From Carya illinoinensis (taxonomy: Eukaryota > Streptophyta > Magnoliopsida > Fagales > Juglandaceae): DNA of 64,000 nucleotides. Each line of letters opens with the position of its first letter. The first letter of the stretch is position 1. This document shows, piece after piece, positions 47,044-57,540 of this stretch. The DNA lies in the NCBI RefSeq assembly GCF_018687715.1, contig NC_056758.1:13221001-13285000 (forward strand). The letters run 5' to 3'. Position numbers and translations under genes: made by a program. The notes beneath the pieces were generated by a model. It did no database searches. It worked only from the letters and a program-made list of their open reading frames with translations, and was not told the DNA's origin.

Positions 47044-47823
47044 TATCTTTTGCAAGGCACCGCTTTTGATTGGTGGGATACCAAGAGAGTGATGCTAGAA
47101 GCAGAGTTGGGATCATTCGCCGCTGTAACCTGGCAGCGCTTCAAAAAAGAATTTAACGACCGCTTCTTTCCCGCATCGTTAAGGAAGCAAAAGGCAAGAG
47201 AGTTCTTAAATTTGGTCCAAGGAGGCATGACAGTGGAACAGTACGCCCGAAGGTTTATAGAACTTGGGCGATTTGCTCCCCACCTTATCGCCACAGAGGA
47301 GATGCGAGCTGAGCGTTTCCAGGAGGGACTATGCCTTGATATACGCCGTATGGTGGTCAGCCATCGGATATCCACTTTTCAGGACTTAGTGGATGTGGCC
47401 ACCCTTGTGGAGCGAGAGAATAATTTGAGTATGGGCTCCCCTCCGGGTCATAAGAGGCGGAGTTTTTCTGGTGAAGGAAACAGCTCGAGTTCGCCTCAGA
47501 AATTTGTTCAGTGGACCGGAACTCGACCGCAAGCATCCTCAGGTGTTCACATGGGAGGACGTGTGCCTATTTGCGGAGTTTGTAATAGAGCTCATGTGGG
47601 TGAGTGCCCTTCTGGTGGGTCTCGATGTTATAATTGTGGCCAGCAGGGTCACTTTGCTTGTGAATGTCCAAGACCAGTTCAAGAAAGCCGTGGAGATAGT
47701 CGTGGTGGAAGAACAAATCCAAGGCAAGCAGTGCAAGCCCGGGTTTATGCTGTCACACCTGGGGATGTGGATGATGAGGCACCAGCAACCCATGATGCTG
47801 GAGTAATTACAGGTATGGATTAA
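47044..47823 (+). pseudogene. Outer element gag, 3' part
   Basis: This continues the Gag domain without interruption: GTAFDWWDTKRVML, AVTWQRFKKEFNDRFF, VEQYARRFIELGRFAPHL. A CCHC knuckle (CYNCGQQGHFACEC) and a preceding Cys/His cluster (CGVCNRAHVGEC) follow. It ends DAGVITGMD-TAA at 47821-47823. The last codons (GMD-stop) lie inside the predicted intron, so this stop would be used only by unspliced RNA. The portion itself has no other stop. Confidence 0.9.
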
Positions 47824-47914
47824 TTTAATTTAATTTTATGTTGGATTTAATTTTTGGTGTATTTGGTTTCTCCTTTGTTTTTTTTGGATTTCGTGGGTTA
47901 TGTGTTTGGTTCAG
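47813..47914 (+). other. Predicted intron between gag and pol, outer copy (102 bp)
   Basis: ATTACAG|GTATGG at the 5' end and TTTGGTTCAG|GGAGAG at the 3' end follow the GT-AG rule with good exon-side context. The interior is strongly U-rich, as plant introns are. Two in-frame TAA codons (47821, 47848) terminate Gag if it is retained. Removal joins G|GG to give [19 protein letters not shown], restoring one Gag-Pol frame. The homologous interval in the nested copy differs in length (96 bp) but keeps both sites. Confidence 0.7.
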
Positions 47915-50900
47915 GGAGAGTCCGTTTGTATGAGTTTTATGCTTGCACTTTGTTTGATTCCGATGCTTCACAGTCATTTGTATCTTCCATGTTTACGCGG
48001 ATGTGTAATTTGGTCACGGAACCTTTGCCAAAGTCATTGGTACTGGCTCTACCCGATGGTGAAATAGTGTGGTGCTCCAAGGTTGCATTGGGATGCTCGT
48101 TAAATTTTGATAGAAGGTTCTTGGATGCTGATTTGGTGGTGTTTAAACTGTTGGGTTTTGATATCATCCTCGGGATGGATTGGCTATACCGATATTCTGC
48201 GAGTATTAATTGCAGAAGTTGGGTAATTACCTTTCAGCTTCCAGATGGTGATTGTCTGGAATTTGCGGGGAGTAAGTTAAAAGAAAAGCCGGTAATTATA
48301 TCGGCAATTCAAGCAATAAGAGAGATTGTATGGGGAGCGGATGCATTCTTAGTTCAGATGGTGTCTACGCCGTCTGAGAAGAAGTCTTTGGCAGACATTC
48401 CAGTTGTGGAAGAATTTCCCAATGTGTTTGTGGACGACTTGCCCGGACTACCCCCTGTTCTGGAAATGGAGTTTGTTATAGACTTGGAACCTGAAGCGGC
48501 TCCTGTACATAAAGCTCCTTATCGCATGGCACCGGCTGAATTAAAAGAGTTGAAGACTCAGTTGCAAGAGCTGGTAGATAAGGGATTTATTCAACCTAGT
48601 ACGTCGCCGTGGGGTGTGCCAGTTTTGTTTGTTAAAAAGAAAGATGGAACCCTCCGTATGTGCATCGATTATCGGGAATTAAATAAGGTGACCATCAAAA
48701 ATAAATATCCTCTTCCGCGGATAGATGATTTATTTGATCAGCTTCAAGGAGTAGCCGTGTTCTCGAAGATTGATTTGAGGTCGGGATACTACCAGCTGAG
48801 GATCAGAGACAAGGATGTGCCCAAAACTGCTTTCAGGTCGAGATATGGGCATTATGAATTTAAGGTGATGCCGTTTGGGCTAGCTAATGCCCCTCCTGCT
48901 TTTATGGATTTAATTAATCGAATATTTCGACCTTATCTGGATTCCTTTGTGGTAGTGTTCATTGATGATATTCTGATTTATTCCCGAGATGTTGAAGAGC
49001 ATGTGTATCATCTTCGTCTAGTACTTGGGAAATTGAGAGAACACCAGTTATATGCTAAGCTCAGCAAGTGTGAATTCTGGCTGGAGGAAGTCAGATTTCT
49101 TGGGCATGTGATTTCCCGAGACGGAGTGGCTGTTGATCCTACTAAGGTGGAAGCCATTTTGTCATGGCCGCGTCTGACTACAGTGCGCGAGATCCGGAGT
49201 TTCTTGGGACTTGCCGGATATTACCGAAGATTTGTGAAGGGATTGCTCCCCTATCCGGACCTCTCACAGCTTTGACTCGGAAGAATGCAGAATTTGTTTG
49301 GTCAGATAAGTGTGAGAGAAGCTTCCAAGAATTGAAGAGCAGGTTGACGACGGCACCAGTGTTAGCGCTTCCAGAACCGCATAAGCCATTCGTAGTCTTC
49401 AGCGATGCGTCTAAAGTCAGATTGGGTTGTGTCCTTATGCAGGAAGGACGGGTTGTTGCCTATGCATCTCGTCAGCTAAAGGACCATGAGAAGAATTATC
49501 CGACGCATGATTTGGAATTGCCTGCGGTTGTTTTTGCTCTCAAGATCTGGCGGCACTTTTTGTATGGGGAAGCATGTGAGGTATACACCGATCACAAGAG
49601 CCTGAAGCATTTGTTTTCCCAGAAAAATCTGAACATCAGGCAGAGGCGATGGCTAGAGCTAATCAGTGACTACCAGTGTGAGATCAAGTACCATCCGGGG
49701 AAGGCCAATATAGTTGCTGATGCTTTGAGCCGAAAATCACACTTGGAAGATGAAGCTGAGCCGTCAGAATTGGATTCTTTGCTTTGTGGGATGAGAAGGC
49801 TCCTTATGGAAAGTTCGCAGCAAGAAGAGATTCTATCTTCAGTTCTTGATGTTCGGGTAACTGATTTTGAGGAATTGAAGACTCTTCAAAGGAAGGATCA
49901 GAAGCTGCTGAATATCAGAAAAAGAGTCAGAAAATCTCGAGGGCCGTTGCACTATAGTATGGATAAAGATGGAATATTTCGGTTCTGAGATCGCAGAGTG
50001 GTCCCCAAAGATTCAAAATTCAAGGAGAGGATCATGGCAGAAGCTCATGCGACCCCTTACTCAGTTCATCCTGGCAGTACGAAGATGTATTGGGACTTGA
50101 AGAAAAATTATTGGTGGGATGGAATGAAGAGGGATATTGCCTTATATGTTGAGAAATGTCACACATGCCGTCAAGTGAAGGCCGAGCATCAAAGACCCGT
50201 AGGTATGCTCCAACCCCTCCCTATTCCTGAGTGGAAATGGGATGACATCACGATGGACTTTGTAGTGGGTTTGTCGAGAACGCCTAGTGGGAAAAATTCT
50301 GTTTGGGTGATTGTTGACCGGTTAACGAAGAGTGCTCATTTCTTGCCTGTTAATAACACCGATTCCTTGGGTAAGTTGACCCGCTTGTATGTCAAGGAGA
50401 TAGTGCGGCTGCACGGCATACCGAAGAGTATAGTGTCGGATCGAGACCCAAGGTTCACGTCTCAGTTCTGGAAGAGTTTGCAGGCAGCTTTAGGTACTAA
50501 GTTAAAGTTCAGCACTGCATATCACCCACAGACAGACGGCCAATCGGATCGCACCATTCAAACCCTCGAAGACATGTTGCGAGCGTGTGTCATGGAATTT
50601 CAAGGGAGTTGGGAAAACCATTTGCTGCTCATAGAGTTTGCATATAATAACAGCTTCCATGCAACCATTCAGATGGCTCCCTATGAAGCTCTTTACGGGA
50701 GGAAGTGCAGATCGCCCTTATGTTGGGATGAAGTCGGGGAGAGTAGGATAATTGGACCCGAAATAATTCAAGAGATGCAAAGCCAAGTTCAGATCATCAG
50801 GGATTAAATGGCGGCAGCTTAGAGTCGCCAGAAAAGCTACGCTAATACCAGGAGGAGAGAGTTATCTTTTGAAGAAGGTGATTGGGTTTATCTCAAAGTC

Positions 50901-51296
50901 TCTCCCATGAGGGGTGTTAAGCATTTTGGTAAGAAGAGGAAACTGGATCTGAGGTATGTCGGCCCTTTTCAGATTTTGGAGAAGGTAGGGCCCGTCGCCT
51001 ATAGAGTTGCTTTGCCAGAGTATTTTGGGGATATTCATAATGTCTTCCACGTATCATCCTTGAAGAAGAGCTTTGGACTACAAGAGCCACGTTTTGTCGA
51101 CCCAGAGAGTATTCAGTTGCAACCGGATCTCACTTATGAGGTTGTTCCATCGCAGATCATGGATTAGAAGGAGCAACAGTTGAGGTCCAAGACGATACCT
51201 TTGGTTAAAGTGGCATGGGGAGATCCGTTAGCTCAAGACTTTTCTTGGGAGCGAGTAACGGACATGAGAGAACAATATCCATACTTGTTTGAGTAA
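47915..51296 (+). pseudogene. Outer element pol, with frameshift and several stops
   Basis: Same domain order as the nested copy: protease ([10 protein letters not shown], where the catalytic DSG has become DSD), RT with FIDDIL, RNase H, integrase HHCC and DDE regions, and chromodomain-like tail ending [11 protein letters not shown] 1-base deletion near 49240 (RFVKG, then LLPYPDL) shifts the frame. Stops are TGA 49986, TAA 50805, TAG 50820 and TAG 51165. Several are C-to-T or G-to-A changes of codons intact in the nested copy (CGA, CAG, TGG). It cannot encode functional enzymes. Confidence 0.9.
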
Positions 51297-51400
51297 AGAC
51301 GGTACGTTTCTTAATCTTGCTCACAGTTGGTTTATGTGTTTTTATGTGGCTTGTTTTAAGTTGGTGGTTGATCTTGCAAATTTCGAGGACGAAATTTGTT

Positions 51401-51415
51401 TTTAAGGGGGGAGTA
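51401..51415 (+). other. Outer element polypurine tract
   Basis: TTTAAGGGGGGAGTA directly precedes the 3' LTR. Confidence 0.85.
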
Positions 51416-53509
51416 TGTGATGACCCGCTTTTGCATGTATTTTCACTGAATGGTTGTTTTTAATTTAATTAATATATTAGTTTATTTATTTTAAATTAAT
51501 GTATTTTAATTATTTTTTTATTTATTTGATGCGGTGTTTAATTTAATTAGTCGTTTTACGGTTTTTAATGTCGTTTTCGGCGGATCCGGTTTGGTTTCCG
51601 GAGTGAGGATTGGACCTCATTTCTTTCCTACATCTTTTCTTTTCCCTTTTTCCTTTTTTTCTTTTTCCCTTTTCTTTCTTTTTTCTTTTTTTCTTTTTTC
51701 TTTTTCCCTTCCTTTTTCCCCTCCCCCTTCCCGCGCGTAACCCCCCGATTTGTCTCTCTCTCTCCCCTCTCCCACGACGAAAATTTCTTCAGCCCAGACC
51801 CACTGCCGCCGGGTACAGTGCGGCATACCACCCCTACCAAAATCTTCCCCTCCCTCCGGTGAACCACCCCACCAATTTTCACCACCAACGGAGCCTCCGT
51901 TTGGTCGAAAAAAGCCCAGCAAGCCTCATGGATTTTGCTCCGATCTGCCGCCGTTGCTCCACCTCCGTCCACCATCTCTTCACTACTTCATCACCGGCTC
52001 CTTGCCGTCCTAACCCACCCATTTCCAACCTCTAACAGCCACCGGAACAGCTCCCACGAGTTAGTTTCCGTTTTGGGAAATCCGGCCTTCCTCCGCCGTT
52101 TCCGCCGCCACCCACGGCCAAACTTCACTTCCATTAGCTTCATAAACATCCTTAGACCCTTCCCTATCAATCCCGAGCCTTGGTTTGTCCCCGTTCAAAA
52201 GTGGGTATCTGACAACCCACGGCCACAGTGAATTTTCACTGTTACGTTGCTTTCCTTCCGCCATTTGCAACGCCGCGTGTTTTCTAAAAATACCATATAG
52301 CGCTGTAAGTATTTTCCAAACCCTACTTTCAGATTTAAATATTTTTTGCTCATTCAATAATTACTTGTTGTTGGTTGGCTGATTCCAGACTGAGTCCGAG
52401 GAGTTCGGGGGTCGGATGGATTGAGGACGGAGTGCTTGGTTTTGCTTGTTTGTGTTTGCTTGATTATTTGAGCTATGATGGGTGAGTTGCATATTGTGTT
52501 TATGTGCATATTGTTTTAATCGAGAAAATCTCGTTTTATTGGCGTAAATGGTTTTGGGTGCGTGTGTCTCACGAGCCCAAGCCGGGATGGGTTAATATCT
52601 TGGTGGAGCTCCTCTGGTCAATCGGGAGTAGATAATACTGAGTGACATCCCCTGGGTTGTCGCAGGGCGACGACCGGATCGCATGATACGGTAACGCTGT
52701 CGTGACGACTCTGTGGTCCCTAGAGTGGCAGGGACTAGAGGATGGCCTGGCCAGGTATGCGCGGGGCGCGAGTCTGGGCATCACTTGTTTAGGTGTCACA
52801 TGCGTAGTCGTTACCTGCGGTGTGGCACAGAGCCAGGGTGTGCGTGTGATCCCTAGGGGATATCATGGTGCATGCATAACCGGATTGTTTTTATGGTTTT
52901 CGAATGTGGGCCATTTTCTGGGAAAAATGGCGATATTTGGTTTTCGAGGCTTTTGATCCATTTTCTGGGAAAATGGTGGTTTGGGCCATTATCTGGGATA
53001 ATGGCGAGGCTTGGTTTTAAGGATATGTTTTTGTGGGCCAAATAGGTTTTTTGGCATGCGTCGAAAAATTATGTTTTATGGCGCATGTGCATTCGTTTTT
53101 ATTTCATGCATATTATTTGAGTTTTATATGTTTTTATTTAGTGGTGTTTGGATTTTACTTACCTGCGGCACCATTTTTGGTATCGTAGATTTTGGTGCAG
53201 AGATCGAGGATGAGGAGGAGGAGGCTGAGCCCGAGGATGCGGCTCCGCCAGGATGCTAATGTTATGTTTTGTATTTGATTTAAAATTATATTTATGTCTT
53301 GTAATATTTATTTAAGTATGTGTTGAACAGCTTTGTATTAAACAAGAAAAATTCTGATACTTAGTTATTGACTTGCTTTTCGCTGCGTATTTTTCGTGCA
53401 CATTCGTCGCTTATACACACACTTGGCACATGTCGATAGGGTGATGACCCGTGATGTCATCATCCGGACGTCTCGATTTTCCCGTGTTCGTGCGTGGGGA
53501 TTTGGGGGC
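51416..53509 (+). repeat. Outer element 3' LTR, last bases lost
   Basis: It begins TGTGATGACCCGC and parallels 35358-37505 throughout, but instead of GGGGGCGTCACA it breaks off at TTTGGGGGC (53509). It has a short TC tract and more differences from its partner than the nested LTR pair shows. Confidence 0.9.
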
Positions 53510-55591
53510 ACACGTCGATAGGGTGATGACCCCACGCACGCACACGGGAAAATCGAGACGTTCGGTGATGATATCACGGGTCACCACCCTATCGACGAGT
53601 GCCAAGCGGATAACGAAAGTCATAACTAAGTACCAGAATTTTTATTGTTTAATACAAATATGTTCAAAACTTATATATTAAAATATTACAAGATACAATT
53701 ATTATTTTCAAAGCCGAAAACAAAGCATAACCCAACTTAGAACTCTAGCGGAGCCACATCCTCGGGCTCAGCCTCCTCCTTCTCGAACTCTGTACCAAAA
53801 TCTACGAAACCAAAAATGGTGCCGCAGGTAAATAAAATCCAAACACCAATAGATAAAAACATAATAAACTCCACAATATGCATGAAAGATTGCAAATGCT
53901 CACATCCCATAAAATCATATTTTTTCCACGCACGCCAAAATCCCATTTGGCCTCAAAACGTATCCTTTAAACATAACCTCGCCATTATCCCTGATAATGG
54001 CCCAAAAACCAGACTGTCAGAACACTGTAGGCGGGAATCACAGGCGGGACTCTATCACCATCCCTGCTCACCACCGTCCCTACGCGAGCACCGTAGGCGG
54101 GAATCACAGACGGGACTCTACCACTGTTCCTGCTCACCACCGTCCCTATGCGAGCACCGTAGGCAGGAATCACAGGCGGGATTCTACCACCGTCCCTGCT
54201 TACCATCATCCCTACGCATGCCTCTGACTCAAACCAGTCAGTCCAACCTTTCACATATACCATAAATCATTTCTCGCTTACCAGCACAGCTTTCATTTTT
54301 CAAACACATGTACGTGCATGCAACTACACGAAAAACCCGATTTTCCCTTTTTAAACATGAACATGCGTGCACTATACAAAGCAAAAATCAAGGCACAAAT
54401 ATCTCAAACAAATAACAATATCAACCAAACAACTCTGTCCTCAATCCATCCGACCCCCGAACTCCTCGGACTCAGTCCGGAATTAACCAACCAGCAGTCA
54501 AATAATTATTGTAAGAGTAAAATATATTTAAATCTAAAAGTAGAGTTTGGAAAATACTTACAGTGCTATACAGTATTTTTTGAAAGCTCGCGGCGTTGCA
54601 AACGGCAGAGGAAAAGCAATGTAACAGTGTAATTTACACTGTGGCCATGGGTAATAAATTACCCACTTTTGAACGGGGACAAACCAAGGCATGAAATTGA
54701 TAGGAAATGGTCTTGAGATATTTATGAAACTAAAGGAAATGAGTTTTGGCGGTGGGTGGCGGAAAAAGCTTAAATCGGAGTTGAGCTCGTGGGAGCTGCT
54801 CCGACAATGGATCAAGGTCGGAAATGGGTGGTTTAGGTCGGCAAGAGGTAGGGGAAGAAGCTGTGAAGAGATGGTGGTCGGAGGTGGTGCGACGGCGTCG
54901 GAATCGGTGAAAAACCATGTGGCTTGGAGGAGCTCGTGGTGGCTAACAGTGGTTTGGATGGAGGTGAAACTTGGTGGGGATGTTCACCGGCGAGAGGGAA
55001 AGAAAACTGGGTGGGTGGTGTAGGCCACGCCACAGGCGAGCAGCGGTTCTGGGCTGCGAAAGCAACTGGCAATAGGGGAGAAAAATAGGCAGGTGTTGTG
55101 ACTTCCAGGGGCTCGTGGCGGCTAACAGCTGGTCCGATGACTCTGAAAATTAGTGGGGGTGATCTCTGGTGGGAGGGGAAGAGAATGGTGGGGGTGGTGC
55201 ACTACACGGCGGCCGGACGGTAGAGAACCGGGCTGACAAACAGGCGGCGACAAGAAGGAGAAAAAGAAGGAGTAGCGCGCGGGAGAGAGAAAACGGGGAG
55301 GAAAGAAGAATAAAAAGAAAGAAAAGAAGGAAAAGAAGAAAAAGAAAAAGGAAAAAGGGAAAAAGGAAAAGAGAAAAGAAGAGAAATGAGGTCCAATCCT
55401 CACTCTGGAAACCAAAAACAGATCCGCTGAAAACGATATTAAAAACCTCAAAACGACTAAATAAATTAAACACCGCATCAAATAAATTAAAACCAATTTA
55501 AAATAAAATAATTTAAGATAAATAAACCAATATATTAATTAAATTAAGAACAACCATTCAGTGAAAATACACGTAAAAGCAGGTCATCACA
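53510..55591 (-). mobile_element. Third LTR of the same family, head-to-head with the outer 3' LTR
   Basis: From about 53530 the sequence is the complement of the family LTR end (GGGAAAATCGAGACG, ATAACGAAAGTCATAACTAAG) and runs to the LTR start complement (GGTCATCACA, 55591). The 20 bases 53510-53529 repeat a plus-oriented LTR piece (acacgtcgatagggtgatga). It shares the palindrome, donor-like site and acidic frame in diverged form. It carries no internal region. It may be a solo LTR or the residue of an element removed by rearrangement. Confidence 0.8.
54020..54222. repeat. 66-bp tandem repeat, three copies, in the third LTR
   Basis: Units with 'gtaggcgggaatcacaggcg' start at 54027, 54093 and 54159, each followed by 'ggactctaccac..tccctgc'. 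The other LTRs of this family lack the array. Confidence 0.85.
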
Positions 55592-56160
55592 TGTACTGAT
55601 AGTAGATGTTTCAGGTTTGAATAAAGAATTTCTTAAAAAATAATTTTTATGCAAAGATTTCCTATACAAAACAGAAATAAGTAGATTAAGATCTTGAGGA
55701 AACACCACCGAGACCACCCTTAAAGCGCTATACGGGCTGACCAATAGATTTTCATAGCTTACCATCACAATATTCTCAATATACTCTATTTTCTTTTATG
55801 TAGGTTACCGTTAATAAAATTCTATATCAGTGAATTTTTACTCTCTCTTTTTTTTTTTAAACAAGAATACTTAAGTGATTTATTACACTTTTAATTTCTG
55901 ATCTTAAGAAGTTATAATGATCTTCTAAGTCTTCTATTGCAGCTTATCTACTTCTATATACATGATATCTTTCTATCATTGAGTAATAATCTAATCTCAT
56001 TAATAATTGTTTTTCTTTAAGATATTTTATCATTTCTATTAATTTATTTAATTCAAGTCTCAGATTATATTCTAAACAATTTAATTCATAACGATCATGA
56101 AAACCAATATTTTGTGTGTAATAATTCATCATGAAATTAAACATAAATAGAATCATTTAT
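55592..56160 (-). mobile_element. Endogenous pararetrovirus fragment B (5' coding start)
   Basis: A minus-strand frame (56156-55944) encodes a short, Leu/Lys/Glu-rich, coiled-coil-like segment. It matches the frame at 56565-56759 in the opposite orientation. After one stop the same frame continues for about 30 codons. A further open part lies at 55768-55592. By analogy with fragment C, which follows a primer site, this is the start of the viral polyprotein. Its left edge abuts the third Tekay LTR. Confidence 0.6.
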
Positions 56161-56269
56161 ATAATATTATATATAATAACTATATTATATATATAATTTA
56201 TATAATATAATATTATATAATATATATAGTATAGTATATAATAAATAATCTAGTATATATATATATAAT
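56161..56269. repeat. TA-rich spacer between opposed viral fragments
   Basis: Alternating TATATAATA sequence at the axis of the inverted arrangement. Confidence 0.7.
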
Positions 56270-56890
56270 AACTCTCCTGCCCTTCAATCCTTTGAGAATT
56301 AATCTCCTTGTAAATATTATGTTTTTAATAAAGTTGATTTTATCGTATATTATTCTTTACTTTTATTCATGCATCAAGGACGATTGTACCACCTGCCCTT
56401 ATTTTCTGCATTTAATGCATCTGATTACTAATATTTATCCTATTATATATTAATTATTTTATATTATATATCCCGGTACACATAGCTGGTATCAGAACCA
56501 ACGGTTATTATATAATATATATATCTTATTTTTATTGTTATTTTATTGTTGATTTATTCTGTCTATGTTTAATTTCATGATAAATTATTATGCATATTAT
56601 ATTGGTTTTCGTGATCGTTATGAATTAAATTGTTTAGAATATAATTTGAAACTTGAATTAAATAATTTAATAGAAAGGATAAAATATCTTAAAGAAAAAC
56701 AATTATTAATGAGATTAGATTATTACTCAATGATGGAAATATATCATGCATGTATATAGAAGTAGATAAGCTACAATAGAAAAATTAGAATATCATTGTA
56801 ACTTCTTAAGATCAGAAATTAAAAGTGTAAGAAATCACCTAAATATTCTTACTTTATATAAAAAAAATAGAAATAGTTATTTCAGTATAC
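56270..56890 (+). mobile_element. Endogenous pararetrovirus fragment C (leader, primer site, 5' coding start)
   Basis: 56280-56440 is the complement of 23190-23360 (viral leader). A tRNA-Met primer site follows at 56487, then a 65-codon frame (56565-56759) homologous to fragment B. At 56865-56890 the sequence jumps to 'agaaatagttatttcagtat', matching 32701-32729, which is antisense to the polyprotein, so a rearrangement joins distant viral segments. It is truncated and non-functional. Confidence 0.65.
56487..56500 (+). other. Pararetroviral tRNA-Met primer-binding site
   Basis: TGGTATCAGAACCA matches the initiator tRNA-Met complement (TGGTATCAGAGCCA) with one difference, about 70 bp upstream of the coding start. 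This supports a reverse-transcribing virus origin. Confidence 0.75.
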
Positions 56891-57540
56891 CATTTTTATA
56901 TAATATATAATATAGTATATATATATATTATAATAACTATTAAAAAATATATAATATATAATATATATTATATAATATAGTATATATGTAGTATAGTATA
57001 TAATATATAATCTAGTATATGTATAATATAGTATATATACTACTATATTATATAGTAAATATATAAAATACTATATTGCTAGACTATATATATATTGTAC
57101 TAGACTATATACATGAAGTATAATTATATATATATATATATAGTTTATACTTCATGTACTTATATACTATGTATTCAACTATATATATATACACTTGTTA
57201 AATACTATATATATATATATATCCTAGAGTAAGTAAATAGTACTAGTCTATAAAGTTAAAATGTATATTGAGTGATTATATATATGTACATATATATATA
57301 TATAGTATAATATTCAACTATATACTGACTTGTAAAATACTATATAGTCTACTGCTATAATATATTATATATTATATATTTCAACTATATATATAAATGA
57401 TATATAATATCATATATAATATTGTAAAATATATAGAATTTATATGTATAATATAATATACTATTAATATTGATTATTTTTTAATATAATACATCAAAAT
57501 TAAGTTTACATGATATTATTTAATATTATATATAAAAATA
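56891..57540. repeat. TA-rich low-complexity DNA
   Basis: Long (TA)n and TATATAGT runs with no coding signal. An inverted 'tatatagtttatacttcatg' and 'catgaagtataattatata' pair lies near 57112-57160. Confidence 0.75.

Larger units (their letters stand above)
35358..53509 (+). mobile_element. Outer Ty3/gypsy chromovirus (Tekay-type), defective, carrying a nested copy
   Basis: Order: 5' LTR, tRNA-Met primer site, gag (split by the nested element), intron-like interval, protease, RT, RNase H, integrase, chromodomain-like C-terminus, polypurine tract, 3' LTR. Without the 8.8-kb insertion it would be about 9.3 kb. The sequence left of the 5' LTR is GTAAA (35353-35357). The right duplication cannot be tested because the 3' LTR end is destroyed at 53509. 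It inserted into LTR-A copy 2. Confidence 0.92.

Noticed and set aside
33726..55591. Reading the whole LTR/Tekay block as a simple insertion into the pararetrovirus
   Set aside because: The five bases on the left (TATTA) do not match those on the right (TGTAC). The right edge is a different LTR family, and a large part of the viral genome is missing between the edges. Rearrangement and deletion must be involved.
53530..55591. Calling the third LTR a clean solo LTR
   Set aside because: One end is fused to the outer 3' LTR with a templated insert and no target duplication can be seen, so its origin stays open.
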